Origin: Clitopilus passeckerianus
Lineage: Eukaryota > Basidiomycota > Agaricomycetes > Agaricales > Entolomataceae
DNA: 64,000 nucleotides
Direction of reading: 5' to 3'
Assembly (NCBI GenBank): GCA_944990035.1
Contig: CALYLX010000066.1
Span: 930,001-994,000 of the forward strand
Both the position numbers and the translations under genes were made by a program. The notes below the pieces were generated by a model. It did not search any database and was not told the origin of the DNA. It was given only the letters and a program-made list of their open reading frames with translations. This document shows positions 45,665-56,432 of the stretch, in pieces. Numbering within the stretch: position 1 is the stretch's first letter; each line of letters starts with the position of its first letter.

Positions 45665-45745
45665 TCCAAACCGGTGCTCGTGCAATTGTTCGCCGATGCC
45701 AGCATGCGAATGTACCTGTGTCCCGGTGCGGCGTACACAAGGACT

Positions 45746-46640
45746 TCAGAGGACGTCCAGCACTGGCGATGGTAGGATGTCAGAGGAGGGCGTGGTGGAA
45801 GAGGAAGGTGGGAACGAAGTAGCAACTGGGTCTGTATTTGAATTTTCCGCGTCTAGGCTGCACTGACCGATGTCCGGAATCCGGATGGAACACCGGCAAT
45901 CAGAATTGCTCAGAACGCTCAGTGACCGCATCTGTACGTCGTGCGGTTGCCCAGAGGCATTTCATCCGGACTTTGAGAATGTCTACGGGAGACTCTAGGA
46001 GCTTCCTGAACTTCCTGGGACGTAGAACATTCGCAGTGCAAAACGACTTGTGAAGAAGATTGAAAGACGCGTTAGCCGATTTCGATCAGGGCGAATGATT
46101 TAAATAAGCGCTCGGTTAAAGAGAACTTGCAAATGCCTGAAATCATTGCTATTAGGCTCAAGATATGATGATGAACGTCGTCCATATACAAGATATAGAA
46201 TAAGAATTCAATATCCAAGCCTGATGCAAGCCATGCGAGCCATGTGGACGCTACGGAAAATGCGCCGCCACCTTGGCTTCGGCTTCGGCTCCGAGTTCGG
46301 AGTCCAAGGATACAAAAGCGGGCCAAATATAGGCCACTTGACAGACCAGAAGGCTGAACGTAAGTGTTTTTAGGCAAAGTGCTCCTGCAACGTCCCCCAG
46401 CAGGAACAAGGAGATACTGTACCAGTGATAAAGATCAAGGGGCATCTACGAATGCCCTGCAAATCTTTGTCGTCAACTCAGTGAGGTTCTCAAGCTCGAT
46501 CCAGCTTGCCAACCGGATGTGAGAGTCCGTTGCCCTGAAGAATTGATTGAGTTCGGAAAGTTGCAAGGAAACACGGCAGGCAGAGGCTGACTCACGACAT
46601 GCGTCAGAGGAGGGAGGAGGGAGTAGACATGTACGAAACA
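45746..46640 (-). other. Hydrophobic coding-like region, unassigned (copy D position)
   Basis: Between copies C and E the minus strand has hydrophobic stretches in two frames: LDLYHWYSISLFLLGDVAGA, TFSLLVCQVAYIWPAF and DIEFLFYILYMDDVHHHILS, then a Ser/Pro-rich tail (PVATSFPPSSSTTPSSDILP). The segment WYSISLFLLGDVAGALC faintly resembles PQ-loop transporters rather than DUF6533. It may be a decayed or poorly resolved membrane-protein gene. I do not assign it. Confidence 0.3.
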
Positions 46641-46665
46641 TAGTTCCGCCACCGTCGACGTTGTA

Positions 46666-47918
46666 TCAATACACCGATATGCCTCTGAAGGACATGGTGC
46701 CCATCAATGGAGTGCCAATAGTACCTCCCACCGCAGTCTCGGTTAGAGCCAGCATATTCAAAATGACTCGGCAACACTGACCCAACTCAAATCAACAGGC
46801 TGACCCCAGACTTGAGGAAAGAAGACGCACATAAATTGAGCCAAGAGCAATCGGTAGTCTGGGATCTTCGCCATTGGTGATTGTTCGCATGGGTTAGTGG
46901 GTGTACTCACGTAAACAATTGTGGGGCGATCTTGACGACAAGGGCGTAAGGGATGGAGGTGGCGAACATAGCTGGATGTAACAGCGTAAGCGCATCGAAT
47001 ATAGCCCGGCCCCGGGAGGATGATGCTCACCAATAATCGCAACTAAAGCCCACCAAGAATCCTTCGTTATCAAACGCAGGATTGGAATCTCTCCCCATCC
47101 TTCCTTTTCAGCCGCACATGCTTTCCTTGATGTTAGGACTGAGACGATTGCATGTCGAGTCACCGCCAAAACTCTGGAAAACAAAGCCATAAGCAAATGT
47201 AAAAGATTCTCCCCATCAAGAGAAGGCGCACGCTAGAGTAAGAATGTCATAATACGACTTCGAAGTGGCATTGCAATGACCATCGTATTCAAATCTCAAG
47301 ACCACTCTGACGCTACAAACGACGGTGATACTCGGGCCAATGACGTAGATGACAGCTAAGAGGTATGCAATCCGTCGGCTCATATTGTACAGAGCTATGA
47401 CTGAAGCAAGCTTATTCACCCATGAAAGACGTATGAGAGACGAATGGACGAACCACGTAAAGCCAGCACAATTTCAAGGGCGAAAACAATCGGCCATTTG
47501 GAAAACAAGAGGAACATGTACCAGGACGTGCAAACGCGGGTCGAAGTTGTAGATTTGATTACCCAGGAGAACAGCAGCATATTGGTCCTAAGAGATTGAC
47601 CGCGTTAGCTCTGGCTCGTAATGTAGGTGATTGATGAACCACGACGGAACGCACAACAAAACAAGTATGGCAAAGTATTTGGCGAACAGATACAGTCCCT
47701 TTATCCAAGTAATTCGTCCACGCCAGATACGCTGCACTTCATAGTCCATGTTTAAGAGACCATCCCAAATCGCAAGGACTAGACTAGCAACTAAACGGAA
47801 TCAGACAAGGATTAACCTCAGCTGTCAGAATCAAAGGCAGGCCCGACTCACGAGAGATATATCCACGCACATCCTCTCCCATTTCTATCAGGCTCAGCGT
47901 CTCTACATTTGACGCCAT
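46666..47918 (-). CDS. DUF6533-type multispan membrane protein, copy E
   Basis: Start MASNVETLSLIEMGEDVRGY then IS and intron (GTGAGT). Core exon around 47790-47680: EVQRIWRGRITWIKGLYLFA. Then ALYNMSRRIAYLLAVIYVIG, VVLRFEYDGHCNATSKSYYD, VTRHAIVSVLTSRKACAAEK then EGWGEIPILRLITKDSWWAL, FATSIPYALVVKIAPQLF, LPIALGSIY, and the C-terminal exon CCRVILNMLALTETAVGG with TMSFRGISVY, TGA 46668-46666. It has the same Glu-Gly-Trp-Gly cytosolic motif as copies C and F. Conserved exon boundaries with C and F point to tandem duplication. Function unknown. Confidence 0.75.
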
Positions 47919-48733
47919 AACTATTCCAAGGGCCCCACCAGTTTGAGCGCCAGCTTGTTATGAGGGATCCAAAAGGGGAGGTGTTGAACCTCCCTACGCC
48001 GACGGTAGCAGCTTTTGTTGTTGGTTAGGCCCGAACACTGAGATGGTCGTAAAACACAGGCAGTGATTCCAGCTAACAGGCCTATACGTAACTTTGGCAA
48101 AGGAACTTTCCGCCTGTCATCGCTTTCATTAGTCGAGGCAAGTGCTATGATTGCAGGGTAGCAAGATGCGAACACCGAGTGCGCTTTGACGGCTCCTTTC
48201 AATGATCATGATACCCTGGCATCCGGGGTAAAATCCCGGAAATTCGGTTCTCGGAACACCATCACACATGAGCATGGAGCAGGCTACAAAGTTCAATAAG
48301 TGTTACAATTCCAATGAATTATCGTATTTCCAAGCGCATACATTATAGAGCCCTATGAGTCCTATAGGCTAATTTGGGGAGGGCGTCGAAGGTAATCATC
48401 TCTTATCAGGTCCTGGTCCTGAAGATGAGTGGCAACCACACAGGGACGGCATGCGCTGTCTTCATAAGCAGCGGCGTCCCATGAAATGGCCTCACTCAAT
48501 ACTTGAGGCCGGTAGGTCGGACATTGGAGGAAATCCTCGGAAGCGTGCCGCAGCTGACGCTGGTGTCGTCAGGCTTGTGACATTCTGTCAGGTTCAGTTG
48601 GGCTTGACTTTGAACAAGCCAAATGACTGCAAAGAATGCAAAGAATAAATGAGCCTTCGAGGTGAACAAGGGCAAAGGCACACACCAGTTACAAAAATAG
48701 ATATCCTTTAAAGCAGCCGCCGGCGAAGGTGGT
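47919..48733. other. Spacer between DUF6533 copies E and F
   Basis: About 815 bp that should include the promoter of copy E. A minus-strand open frame at 47921-48202 and a plus frame at 48451-48648 show no family resemblance. Nothing else recognised. Confidence 0.35.
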
Positions 48734-50020
48734 CTAGTACACTGATACACCTCTAAAGGACATGGTGCTCATAAGCATCGGCGCAGTGTCTCCAGTATGC
48801 TTATTCAGGGATAACATGTTCAATATAACATGACAGCACTATACATTACGATTGAATTCATCCAGCAATTGAACTGGTACCAAGGGTCAACATGACTCAC
48901 ATAAATCGACCCGAAAGCAATTGGCAGTCTGTCAACTTTTAATCTCAGCAACGAGAAAACCATGAGAATATGGTAAGGGAAGAAGCTCACATGAGTACCT
49001 GCGCAGTGACGTTGACCACGACGATGTATGGGATGACAGCGATGAACATGGCTATGAACGGAGATGTCTCGAGTTGAATTACTTCCCAATAGGCACCAGC
49101 AAGGGCCAAGAAAACGGAAGGCTCACCAACGATAGCCACCAAAGCCCAAGCCGAATCTTTCGTCACCAACTGCAAAACTTGACTCTCGCCCCAACCCTCC
49201 TTCTTGGCAGCATGGCTCTTTCTACAGGTGAGGAACCATACGATGAAATGCCTGATCAAGGCCACTGAGCTATGAGGTATTGCGTCAGTCAAAGCCCGAT
49301 CGAATAATTAGATGGCGAAAAATACGCACACGAGAGTGATAATCTCGAAATAGGATCTTGAGGTGCCATTGCACTGACCGTCGAATTCGAGTCCGAGCAC
49401 GATCCGTACACCACAGACGAGTGTCACGACGAGGCCTATGGCGTATACTATCGCTATCAGGGTGCTCACTCGGTGGTCCATGTTATATAGAGCGATGACT
49501 GCAAATCCAAATAGAGCGTCACTGGTGAGCCAAATATTGTGGGAGCTGGGCAATGGGAAGTAACTCACCGCGCAACGCCAGAACCACCTCGAGACAAAAA
49601 ATGATTATCCTCGTGGAGAACACTTGGAACATGAGCCAAATCGTGCAAACGCCCTCCGAAGTTTGTGGCTCAAGTACGTGAAGTATGATGAGAATATTGG
49701 CCCTGTAAAACAGAATCTTCTATCAATTAGGTGATCTTCAAGCCCATGACGGCGATAACGTACGTTAGAGCCAGGATACCATAATACCTTGCAGAAATAT
49801 AAAGCAACTTGATCCATGTCATTGGCCCACGCCAGATATACTGCACTTCGTCATCCATCCTCAACGAGGCTGACCAAACTGTGACGGAAAAAGCGGCAAC
49901 TTCAAATACATGAGGCCAGAGTTCTGTTAGACTAGGTAATGTGTGAAGTAACCCACAAGACAGATATCCGCGGTTTCCGTTTGCAGCTTCCACCACGCTT
50001 AACACCACTGGGCTCTCCAT
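48734..50020 (-). CDS. DUF6533-type multispan membrane protein, copy F
   Basis: Start at MESPVVLSVVEAANGNRGYL (50020; another ATG 9 bp upstream). Next exon SVTVWSASLRMDDEVQYIW then RGPMTWIKLLYISARYYGIL, a clear DUF6533 core. Then VCTIWLMFQVF, VIALYNMDHRVSTLIAIVYA, GVRIVLGLEFDGQCNGTSRS, RHFIVWFLTCRKSHAAKKEG, QVLQLVTKDSAWALVAIVG, MFIAVIPYIVVVNVTAQVLM, LPIAFGSIY and the last exon VILNMLSLNKHTGDTAPM with TMSFRGVSVY, TAG 48736-48734. Closest to copy E by these motifs. No lesion seen. Confidence 0.75.
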
Positions 50021-50647
50021 GCGACTCAATCGTCCTTCACACCAATATCGGGGCCCGAATCTCTCCTACGCAGGAGGCAACTAGCACTTGTTCTAGAGGC
50101 ACCTACCAAACGCCGAGGAGGAGGGGTTGTAAGAGAAACCTCGTGCGTGTGTCTACGCGCAACTCCCCATGTAATATATCCCGGTTCATGCAATGATGGG
50201 TATCGGGTACAAGTGACTAAACTGGGTTGCCTGTAGGCCCCTGGCCCAAACGCGGCAAACCGTACTGGCAGCACCGAGTCGAATTTCCAACTGGAGATCC
50301 TGAGATCCTGGCGCGTTTTTTTCAAGTGTTGAGAGCGTGCACGCTGCTGGAGGGTGGACGTCTGAGACGTCGTACTGGTTTTTATCGCGGAAGGGGGCGT
50401 ATTGAGGCTAGCGAGGTTTCTAAAGGAAGTGGTTGAGAAGGGCAGTGTATTTTTTCTGGGAATAGTGTATTATGTCAAAAGGAGGGTTAACTTCGAGTGT
50501 GGAGATGGCTGGGAATTTGGTAACGGGAGAATGCCGAACGAGCAGGGATCTCTTCAGGCACATATCTCTTAAACAAAGGTGGCAACCAGTGCAGGGGCAT
50601 GAGGTGGTAGAAATGGCTGGCTGAAGGGAGTGCATGATTGTGCGTCA
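50021..50647. other. Intergenic, nothing recognised
   Basis: Region 5' of DUF6533 copy F and 3' of the TIGR04076-like gene. Open frames on both strands are short and unlike any family known to me. Confidence 0.4.
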
Positions 50648-51090
50648 TTAGACTGCACTGGAATCTTGGTTAAGAGGAACGACGGTGGTTTGTGCGTGGC
50701 TGAAAGGTCGTCGGCCAAGGCGTTTGATTCTCAAACGCGACTTGCAGTTGGGATCGGGGCATGCGACCTCAGCATCGGTGGTCATCCAGTCGTTTGGGTG
50801 GGTAGGACGTTGTTTTGCGGCAAGTAATGGCAGGACTGCAGCTATAGTATAAGGTGTTAGCAACATCAAGCAGAGTATCAGCCGGAAGCCATACCTAGGG
50901 AGTAAATTGAGAACCCTTGGCCAGGTGGCAGGCGAAGCATCTCGCCCTCCAGCCAGAAACGATCACCGGCCTTTGCGCCACATAGTATACGCTCGCCAGG
51001 AGGGCATATTACTTCGACTTCGAGGTCGTATAGTTGGAATTCATCGGTTTGCTGGCTGTCGGCGGTGACCTGCATTCCAGACATATTCAT
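50648..51090 (-). CDS. TIGR04076-like small protein
   Basis: Two exons, 51090-50895 and 50841-50648, join to 390 nt, 129 residues. The core reads DLEVEVICPPGERILCGAKA, GDRFWLEGEMLRLPPGQGFS, IYSLAAVLPLLAAKQRPTHP, then ACPDP. The pattern CP.G....G..F...G.....P......L..VLPLL.A......DW......V.CPDP is that of the TIGR04076 family, short proteins common in prokaryotes and fungi with no assigned role. Cysteines in CPPGE..C and CPDPNC could bind metal or a cofactor. The intron (GTATGG..TATAG) was placed by phase and family continuity. Intact; start at the first in-frame ATG. Confidence 0.75.
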
Positions 51091-51288
51091 GGTGGTTGAA
51101 AGATAACGAGAATAGACTCCTCATGGCGACCTCATTGCTACCGTTGACGTTTAGACGTATGAAGACGAGAGGAAGCTGTGTCGACACTGGATGGCGTGGC
51201 GGTGTAAGAATGGCACTTAAGAATTGTGAACGTAACGGGCTCACGAAACTCGGCTCTGTCCTTGCCATCTTAATTCCTTCCCAGTACC

Positions 51289-53667
51289 ATGGGTGCCAAC
51301 CAGAGCCGTTCCAACTCTCAACCCTCGTCGAACAAGAGCAAGTTCAGACAGAGTTTGGTACCCGACCGACTGCGAGCTGCTGCGAGTTCTGCCAGCTTGT
51401 CTAAATTGAGGAGCTCGGCACAGCCGGCCTCCAAATCCGCAACATCCAGCACTACTGCTAACGACGCCGACACGACGAACAATTTACGAACAGAACCTCA
51501 CGAACAGCCTAAAGCACCACCATCCACACAAAATGAGGAGCCCATTGTCGACAATGTATGTCTTTCTCAGACTTTTCGCGTTTACTGCGGTTTGCATGAT
51601 GATTGGTGGCTGTGCCTCCTATATTGGGTCCTGGACCCCGTGGTCTGTTATCGACCATACCATCTGCAATCCCCATTTCAACCTTTACGCGTTTGACGGC
51701 CAAGATCGTAACAGTTAGATACTTACTTGCTCTTTTTTAAAGCCCAAGTCACGTCCGGGAACGTCAACAGCCATGGTGTCAACGGTTCCTTGTGCAGTGA
51801 GTCGCTTACACTGATTTTGACCGGCAACAGCTTTTGACTTGGCGAGGATTTGTAGTACCGCACCGGCAGGACGTTAGGTAGCGGCACCTATGCCATCGTC
51901 AAAGAGGCCGTACATATTGAGACCGGGGAGAAGTATGCTTGCAAGGTTATCAACAAGAAGCTCATGGAAGGAAGGGAACACATGGTCTGTTATCTCGCCA
52001 CTCCACCCAACTCATCTCGAGGTTTAACTTAGATCCTTCGGTTTTGCTCAGGTCAGAAATGAGATCAGCGTTCTCAAACGTGTGTCCAAGGGCCACCGCA
52101 ACATCGTCACCCTTCACGACTACTTCGAGGTGAGGATTCGCCTTTTGTCTGCGATCCACAACCCCAAATCCCGCGCGCTACCTAGCTATAGCCGCAGTTT
52201 CCTCATGTCTTCCTCTTTTGGAAGCACCCACTACACTCCCATTATGCTCACACCGTTCCTCCTGTCACCATGACTCAGCCTGACGCTTCATTCACCATTC
52301 TAGACCGCTCACAATCTCTACCTCTGCTTCGATCTCTGCAACGGTGGGGAGTTGTTTGACAGGATATGTGCCAAAGGCAACTACTACGAGGCGTGAGTAC
52401 TCCGAAATATCTCCTGCGGCCCCTGGATGTTCATTTAAGACTTTTCATAGTGATGCGGCGGACCTTGTGCGCACTATCTTCCGTGCTGTCGACTACATCC
52501 ACGGGTGTGGAATCGTTCATCGAGGTATGCAGTCTTGTTGGACTGAAAATATTCCAGTCTCACTTTCGACGCAGACCTCAAGCCTGAGAACCTTCTGTTC
52601 CGGGCCCCGGACGAGGATGCGGACATCATGATAGCAGATTTCGGTTTGAGCAGAGTTATGGACGAGGACAAGCACCACAAATTGACAGAAATCTGTGGTA
52701 CTCCCGGCGTAAGCAAAATCTTTTTCACTTCTCGTCCTTCTCATGTTTACCATCTTCGTTTCCAGTACATGGCCCCAGAAATCTTCAAGAAGAGTACGTC
52801 CTTTCCCTCCTCTCCCTCCTCTCCCACTTCTCACCCTGACCAATTCATTTCCAAAGCTGGCCACGGCAAACCCGTCGACGTCTGGGCCATGGGCGTCGTC
52901 ACCTACTTCCTCCTCGCAGGCTACACCCCCTTCGACCGCGACACCCAACAACAAGAAATGCAAGCCATCATCGCCGGAGACTACAAGTTCGAGCCGCACG
53001 AGTACTGGGCGAACGTCTCCGAGACCGCGAAGGATTTCGTGAAGCAGTGTCTTACGCTCGATCCGGCCAAGCGGCCTACGGCTGCTCAGGTTTTGGAGCA
53101 TAAGGTGAGCAATCTCTTAGGTAAATGAAAAGGACGTTGACTGATATGATTGTGTGTGATAGTGGCTTGCAAGTGTAGAACCGCACTTCGTTGCCGAGGC
53201 CAATGGTGCACCAACCGATTTGCTACCACATGTCAAGAAGGCGTTCAATGCCAGGAAGCTTTGTACTTCTGTTCCTGTTATGACTTTTCACCTTTTTTAA
53301 TTTCTAACTATGGTACAACAGGGCGAAAAGCCACGGCTGGTATTAAAGCTATGAACCGCATGACGGCTCTAGCAGCCTCTCATGGCGTCGTGAGCGAAGC
53401 TTCCGCCATCAAGAGCGACCTCGAGGAAATGAAAAAGGAGTCGGATAGGGAGCATGTTATGGTACGTTTCTGCCCCAATTCGTTCAGGAGACCTGGTTGT
53501 TAATGGTGGGGTTGTAGGAGGTGATCTTCGCGCACTCGGACAAGAAGGAGGACGAGAAGGCATCGTCTACGGAGGATTTGCCCGCTAAGATGGCTACTGC
53601 GAACCTGGGTGGTGATAAGGAGAAGGAGATCATCCCGGAACCAGCGAAGAGCAGCGAGACATCCTAG
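51289..53667 (+). CDS. Calcium/calmodulin-dependent protein kinase-like Ser/Thr kinase
   Basis: CaMK-group kinase. The N-terminus MGANQSRS fits the N-myristoylation pattern (Gly2, Ser6), and a Ser/Ala-rich leader follows. Kinase elements in order over several exons: glycine loop TLGSGTYAIVKEA, Lys in YACKVINKKLM, HNLYLCFDLCNGGELFDRIC, catalytic loop HRDLKPENLLF (split by an intron near 52525-52575), IADFGLSRVMDEDKHHKL, activation segment CGTPG|YMAPEIF, DVWAMGVVTYFLLAGYTPFD, KQCLTLDPAKRPTAAQVLEH, W. The regulatory tail PHVKKAFNARKLW..ATAGIKAMNRMTALAA is the place of the CaM-binding/autoinhibitory region in CaMKI-type enzymes. A Glu/Lys-rich end follows (KEKEIIPEPAKSSETS). Stop 53665-53667. Myristoylated CaMKs are known in Coprinopsis (CoPK12). 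The ligand signal is unknown. Confidence 0.9.
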
Positions 53668-54630
53668 TCATCTTGAGGATGGCCTGCAGTTACACTGATG
53701 GGTCGTTGAGCTTCGGATTCGAGTAGGAATGAGGAGGATCTCCAATGTATATTTAGTCTTCTTTCTTTGTTATCGATATCAATCCTATTTTCATCTTTGT
53801 CTACTGAACTATAGTCGTACAAATGTTTTCCAGTTTTATTCATTTCAGGCGTCAAGTAGATCAAATTTGAAGGAAGAGCCTCTTCGAGATCATTCAGGTC
53901 CTACAGGACCAGGAAAGTCGGTCAAGACCAGACTTCTCCGGGTGCTGTTTGGACGAAGATCTAGGATCTTGGTGGCTGCGTGTGTGTTGTGAAGTATAGC
54001 GACGTCTAAGTATTCAAGGGTGTGGCGTTGTGGATTCAGATTCTGCCAAGATTATACTTGCTGAGTTTCGTAGCCATGTAGCCAAGAGCCCAAGCGGATA
54101 TACCTGTGCGTATTGGTTCAGAAAGTTGAAATTCGGGTCATGATCATAGCTAGGATCCTATGCGGGATGGATTCAAGCCTCAGCAGAATCGACTCGGTAA
54201 TTTCACATAGACCACGGGTCTGCCCCATCCCAACGCACCGATATTTAGCCAAATCGACACAAAACTGAGCGGGAAATTCGTGTTTTGAGTTTTTGAACTC
54301 AAATGGTCGCATTTGTTGACTGATGTTGACGCGCGCCAACTAAACGACAATGGTTCCAGACTGTGGAGTAACCGTGACCAATGAGACAGAGTTTAACGTT
54401 TAACGTTTAGTTTCGACACGCTCCGCTGGAAGCCCATATTCCGGCCTCCGCGTCGCCAAATAACTGCCTCAGGTCTTCAACATGGTGGCTGCAAGCGTTA
54501 CTTGTTAAGTGATATTGATTACGGGGATAGACCGTGGGTGGTACGTACCCATGACACCTGCTCGGTCAGGGTTCCTTTCGGTTCCACATGCTGGCAGCGC
54601 TGCCCTGGCTTGTCTAATCTTTGGAGTACA
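53668..54630. repeat. Spacer of the kinase-DUF6533 block, unit 1
   Basis: 3' flank of the kinase and promoter side of DUF6533 copy G. It contains GACTTCTCCGGGTGCTGTTT (53931) and GTATTCAAGGGTGTGGCG (54011), both of which recur near 59791 and 59883 in unit 2 and partly near 56303 and 62196. No gene is seen in it; minus-strand frame 54118-54339 is unassigned. Confidence 0.6.
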
Positions 54631-54636
54631 TATAAA
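54631..54636 (+). promoter_or_regulatory. TATA box of DUF6533 copy G
   Basis: TATAAA 43 bp upstream of ATG 54674, preceded about 60 bp further up by GGTTCCTTTCGGTTCCACAT. The same arrangement precedes copies H and I. Confidence 0.6.
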
Positions 54637-54673
54637 CACCCAATATCCAATATCATGAGTCGGAGGGATAGTA

Positions 54674-56004
54674 ATGCTGGCTTCTCCTCATCTCGTTCGG
54701 AATTCTTCCTGCTGTGAGTGGCAGCCGGTTCAAGTTCCATCTTGACCTGAGGGACTAATTCTCTGAAAGTGGCATCTTTGGTCTGGCTTCTCCTGGAAAC
54801 AGCGTCGGTCTGGTCACAGGAATACCGATGTATATGGAAGTGGGTTTATCTCAACATCTCTTGGTCAACCACTGTATTCAGTTGCTTCGCCGGGATCAGA
54901 AGTAGGTCTACTATTGTCAAGTGGTTATACATCGTCTCCCGATACACCTCGATCGCCACCCAGATGTGAGTCTGGTTGGTCCGCTCCCATTCCGTTGGTG
55001 CCAACTTGAATGGTATGCTTCCAGCACGACCTGCGCCCTGTTGTTTGGTCCTCTATCACCGAAAGAAATTCCTCAGAGAACTTGCAAAGTGTGGTTCGCC
55101 TTGCTCATTACTGTAGTCATGTGCTTGTATATGGCTCTGGAAGCAACCCTGGCTATACGAGGTACGGTCTGATATGCACTCAAAATATTGGTTGATGCTA
55201 ATAAACTACTACGTTGCCGCTAGTCTGGGTTCTGTACCGCCAAGATAAGGCAGTCAAGTCATTCATCTTGCTGAATTTCATCGCCGGTGTAACCTTCAAC
55301 ACGACCTGCAGCGTGAAGACGTTCGTTCATCTAAAGTTCAGTCCACAATGTATTGCGTACAACCTCCAGAAAGAATATATCTATATTGCGTAGGGCTTAT
55401 TTCTCGGTCACGAAACCATGGCTTGACGACTCTTGCAGAGGATGGGCCGCTGCCAGTCAAGTCTCGTTGATCCTGCTAACTATGTATAAAAAGCGCATCG
55501 CCGATAGGGATGGATGGTCAAAGGTACCCGTAATGAAGATATTCGTTCGCGACGCAGGATGGATATTCATAGCGATGGCAGGTAAGTCCTTTACTCCCAT
55601 TTGTCTATCCATGCTCAAAGCTCGTTCTCCCATTAGCCATCATTGCAGGTATAGCTCCATACACATTCAAGGTGGCCGCCCCAGCCCACTTCGTGCTTGC
55701 GTGAGCGAACCATGGTCTCTTTTCTCGCCTATGTTAATTCATTACCTTGCCTAGTTGGCCAATCACCCTAATATCAGTCATGGTGGGCTATTAACTCCTA
55801 GTACGGGGCAGATTCCCACTAACAGTTGATATTGTTCCTTAGACATGCCGCATCATCCTAAACATGACTGCGCTGGACGCACCGGAAGCAACGATCCAAA
55901 CAGAACTGTCAACGAACGTGAATTTTGAGCTTTCAACTTTGGTCGTTGGTGCGCCTATATCAGCACATATTGGAGAATGCCGCCGACAGAGCCAGCATAT
56001 ATAA
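54674..56004 (+). CDS. DUF6533-type multispan membrane protein, copy G
   Basis: Exon 1 54674-54713 (MLASPHLVRNSSC), exon 2 54770-54839 (ASLVWLLLETASVWSQEYRC then IW), exon 3 54882-54965 (FAGIRSRSTIVKWLYIVSRY then TSIATQ), all in phase. Then RTCKVWFALLITVVMCLYMA, VWVLYRQDKAVKSFILLNFI, FNTTCSVKTFVHLKFSPQCI, AAASQVSLILLTMYKKRIAD, DGWSKVPVMKIFVRDAGWIF, IAPYTFKVAAPAHFVLA, and last exon TCRIILNMTALDAPEATI ending GECRRQSQHI, TAA 56002-56004. It lacks the SFRG-SV tail of copies C, E, F; instead the tail reads TELSTNVNFELSTLVVGAP. First gene of the plus-strand subfamily, directly downstream of the kinase. No lesion seen. Confidence 0.75.
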
Positions 56005-56355
56005 CTTTTGAGGGCTGTTCAATCTTTACTGACAATTAAGAAAGGCAATATTAGTTCATCACGGGCAGGTACTGATCAAATTAATTCACAACTAATAATA
56101 CAGTTATGATTGTTGGGTTGAGTACGTTAATACATTAATCGGAATGTGGTCATCATTTATCAACTGACTATTTCCCCAATTTGCTCATCCGAGGTTCTGA
56201 GTAGGTCGCAGTGCAGCTTTGCCAGAGGGCCAGTGATCCATGAACGCTGTTTGAACGAACCTGGCGAACGCCTGTAATACGGAGTTTACATAATGGCATC
56301 TAAGTATTCAAGGGTGTGGCGTTGTGGATTTTTCCAAGCCTCACCGTCTCTCCTT
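56005..56355. repeat. Duplication junction downstream of copy G
   Basis: Spacer similar to the 3' side of copy H (61880-62200). Near 56303 GTATTCAAGGGTGTGGCG, which normally follows the kinase gene, is present, then TCCAAGCCTCACCGTC (as at 59914). At about 56356 the sequence switches abruptly into an internal kinase exon (CAGGATATGTGCC as at 52357). This looks like a recombination breakpoint. Confidence 0.6.
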
Positions 56356-56432
56356 CAGGATATGTGCCAAAGGCAACTTCTTCGAGGCGTGGCCGAAAAT
56401 ATCCTCTGCGGCTCCTGGATGTTCATTTCAAG

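Noticed and set aside
47930..48010. Possible tRNA-like arm GGTGTTGAACCTCC
   Set aside because: No acceptor or D-arm can be formed around it, and no Pol III terminator follows.
52517..53101. 194-codon minus-strand frame in the kinase gene
   Set aside because: Antisense shadow of conserved kinase exons (HRD to the C-lobe).
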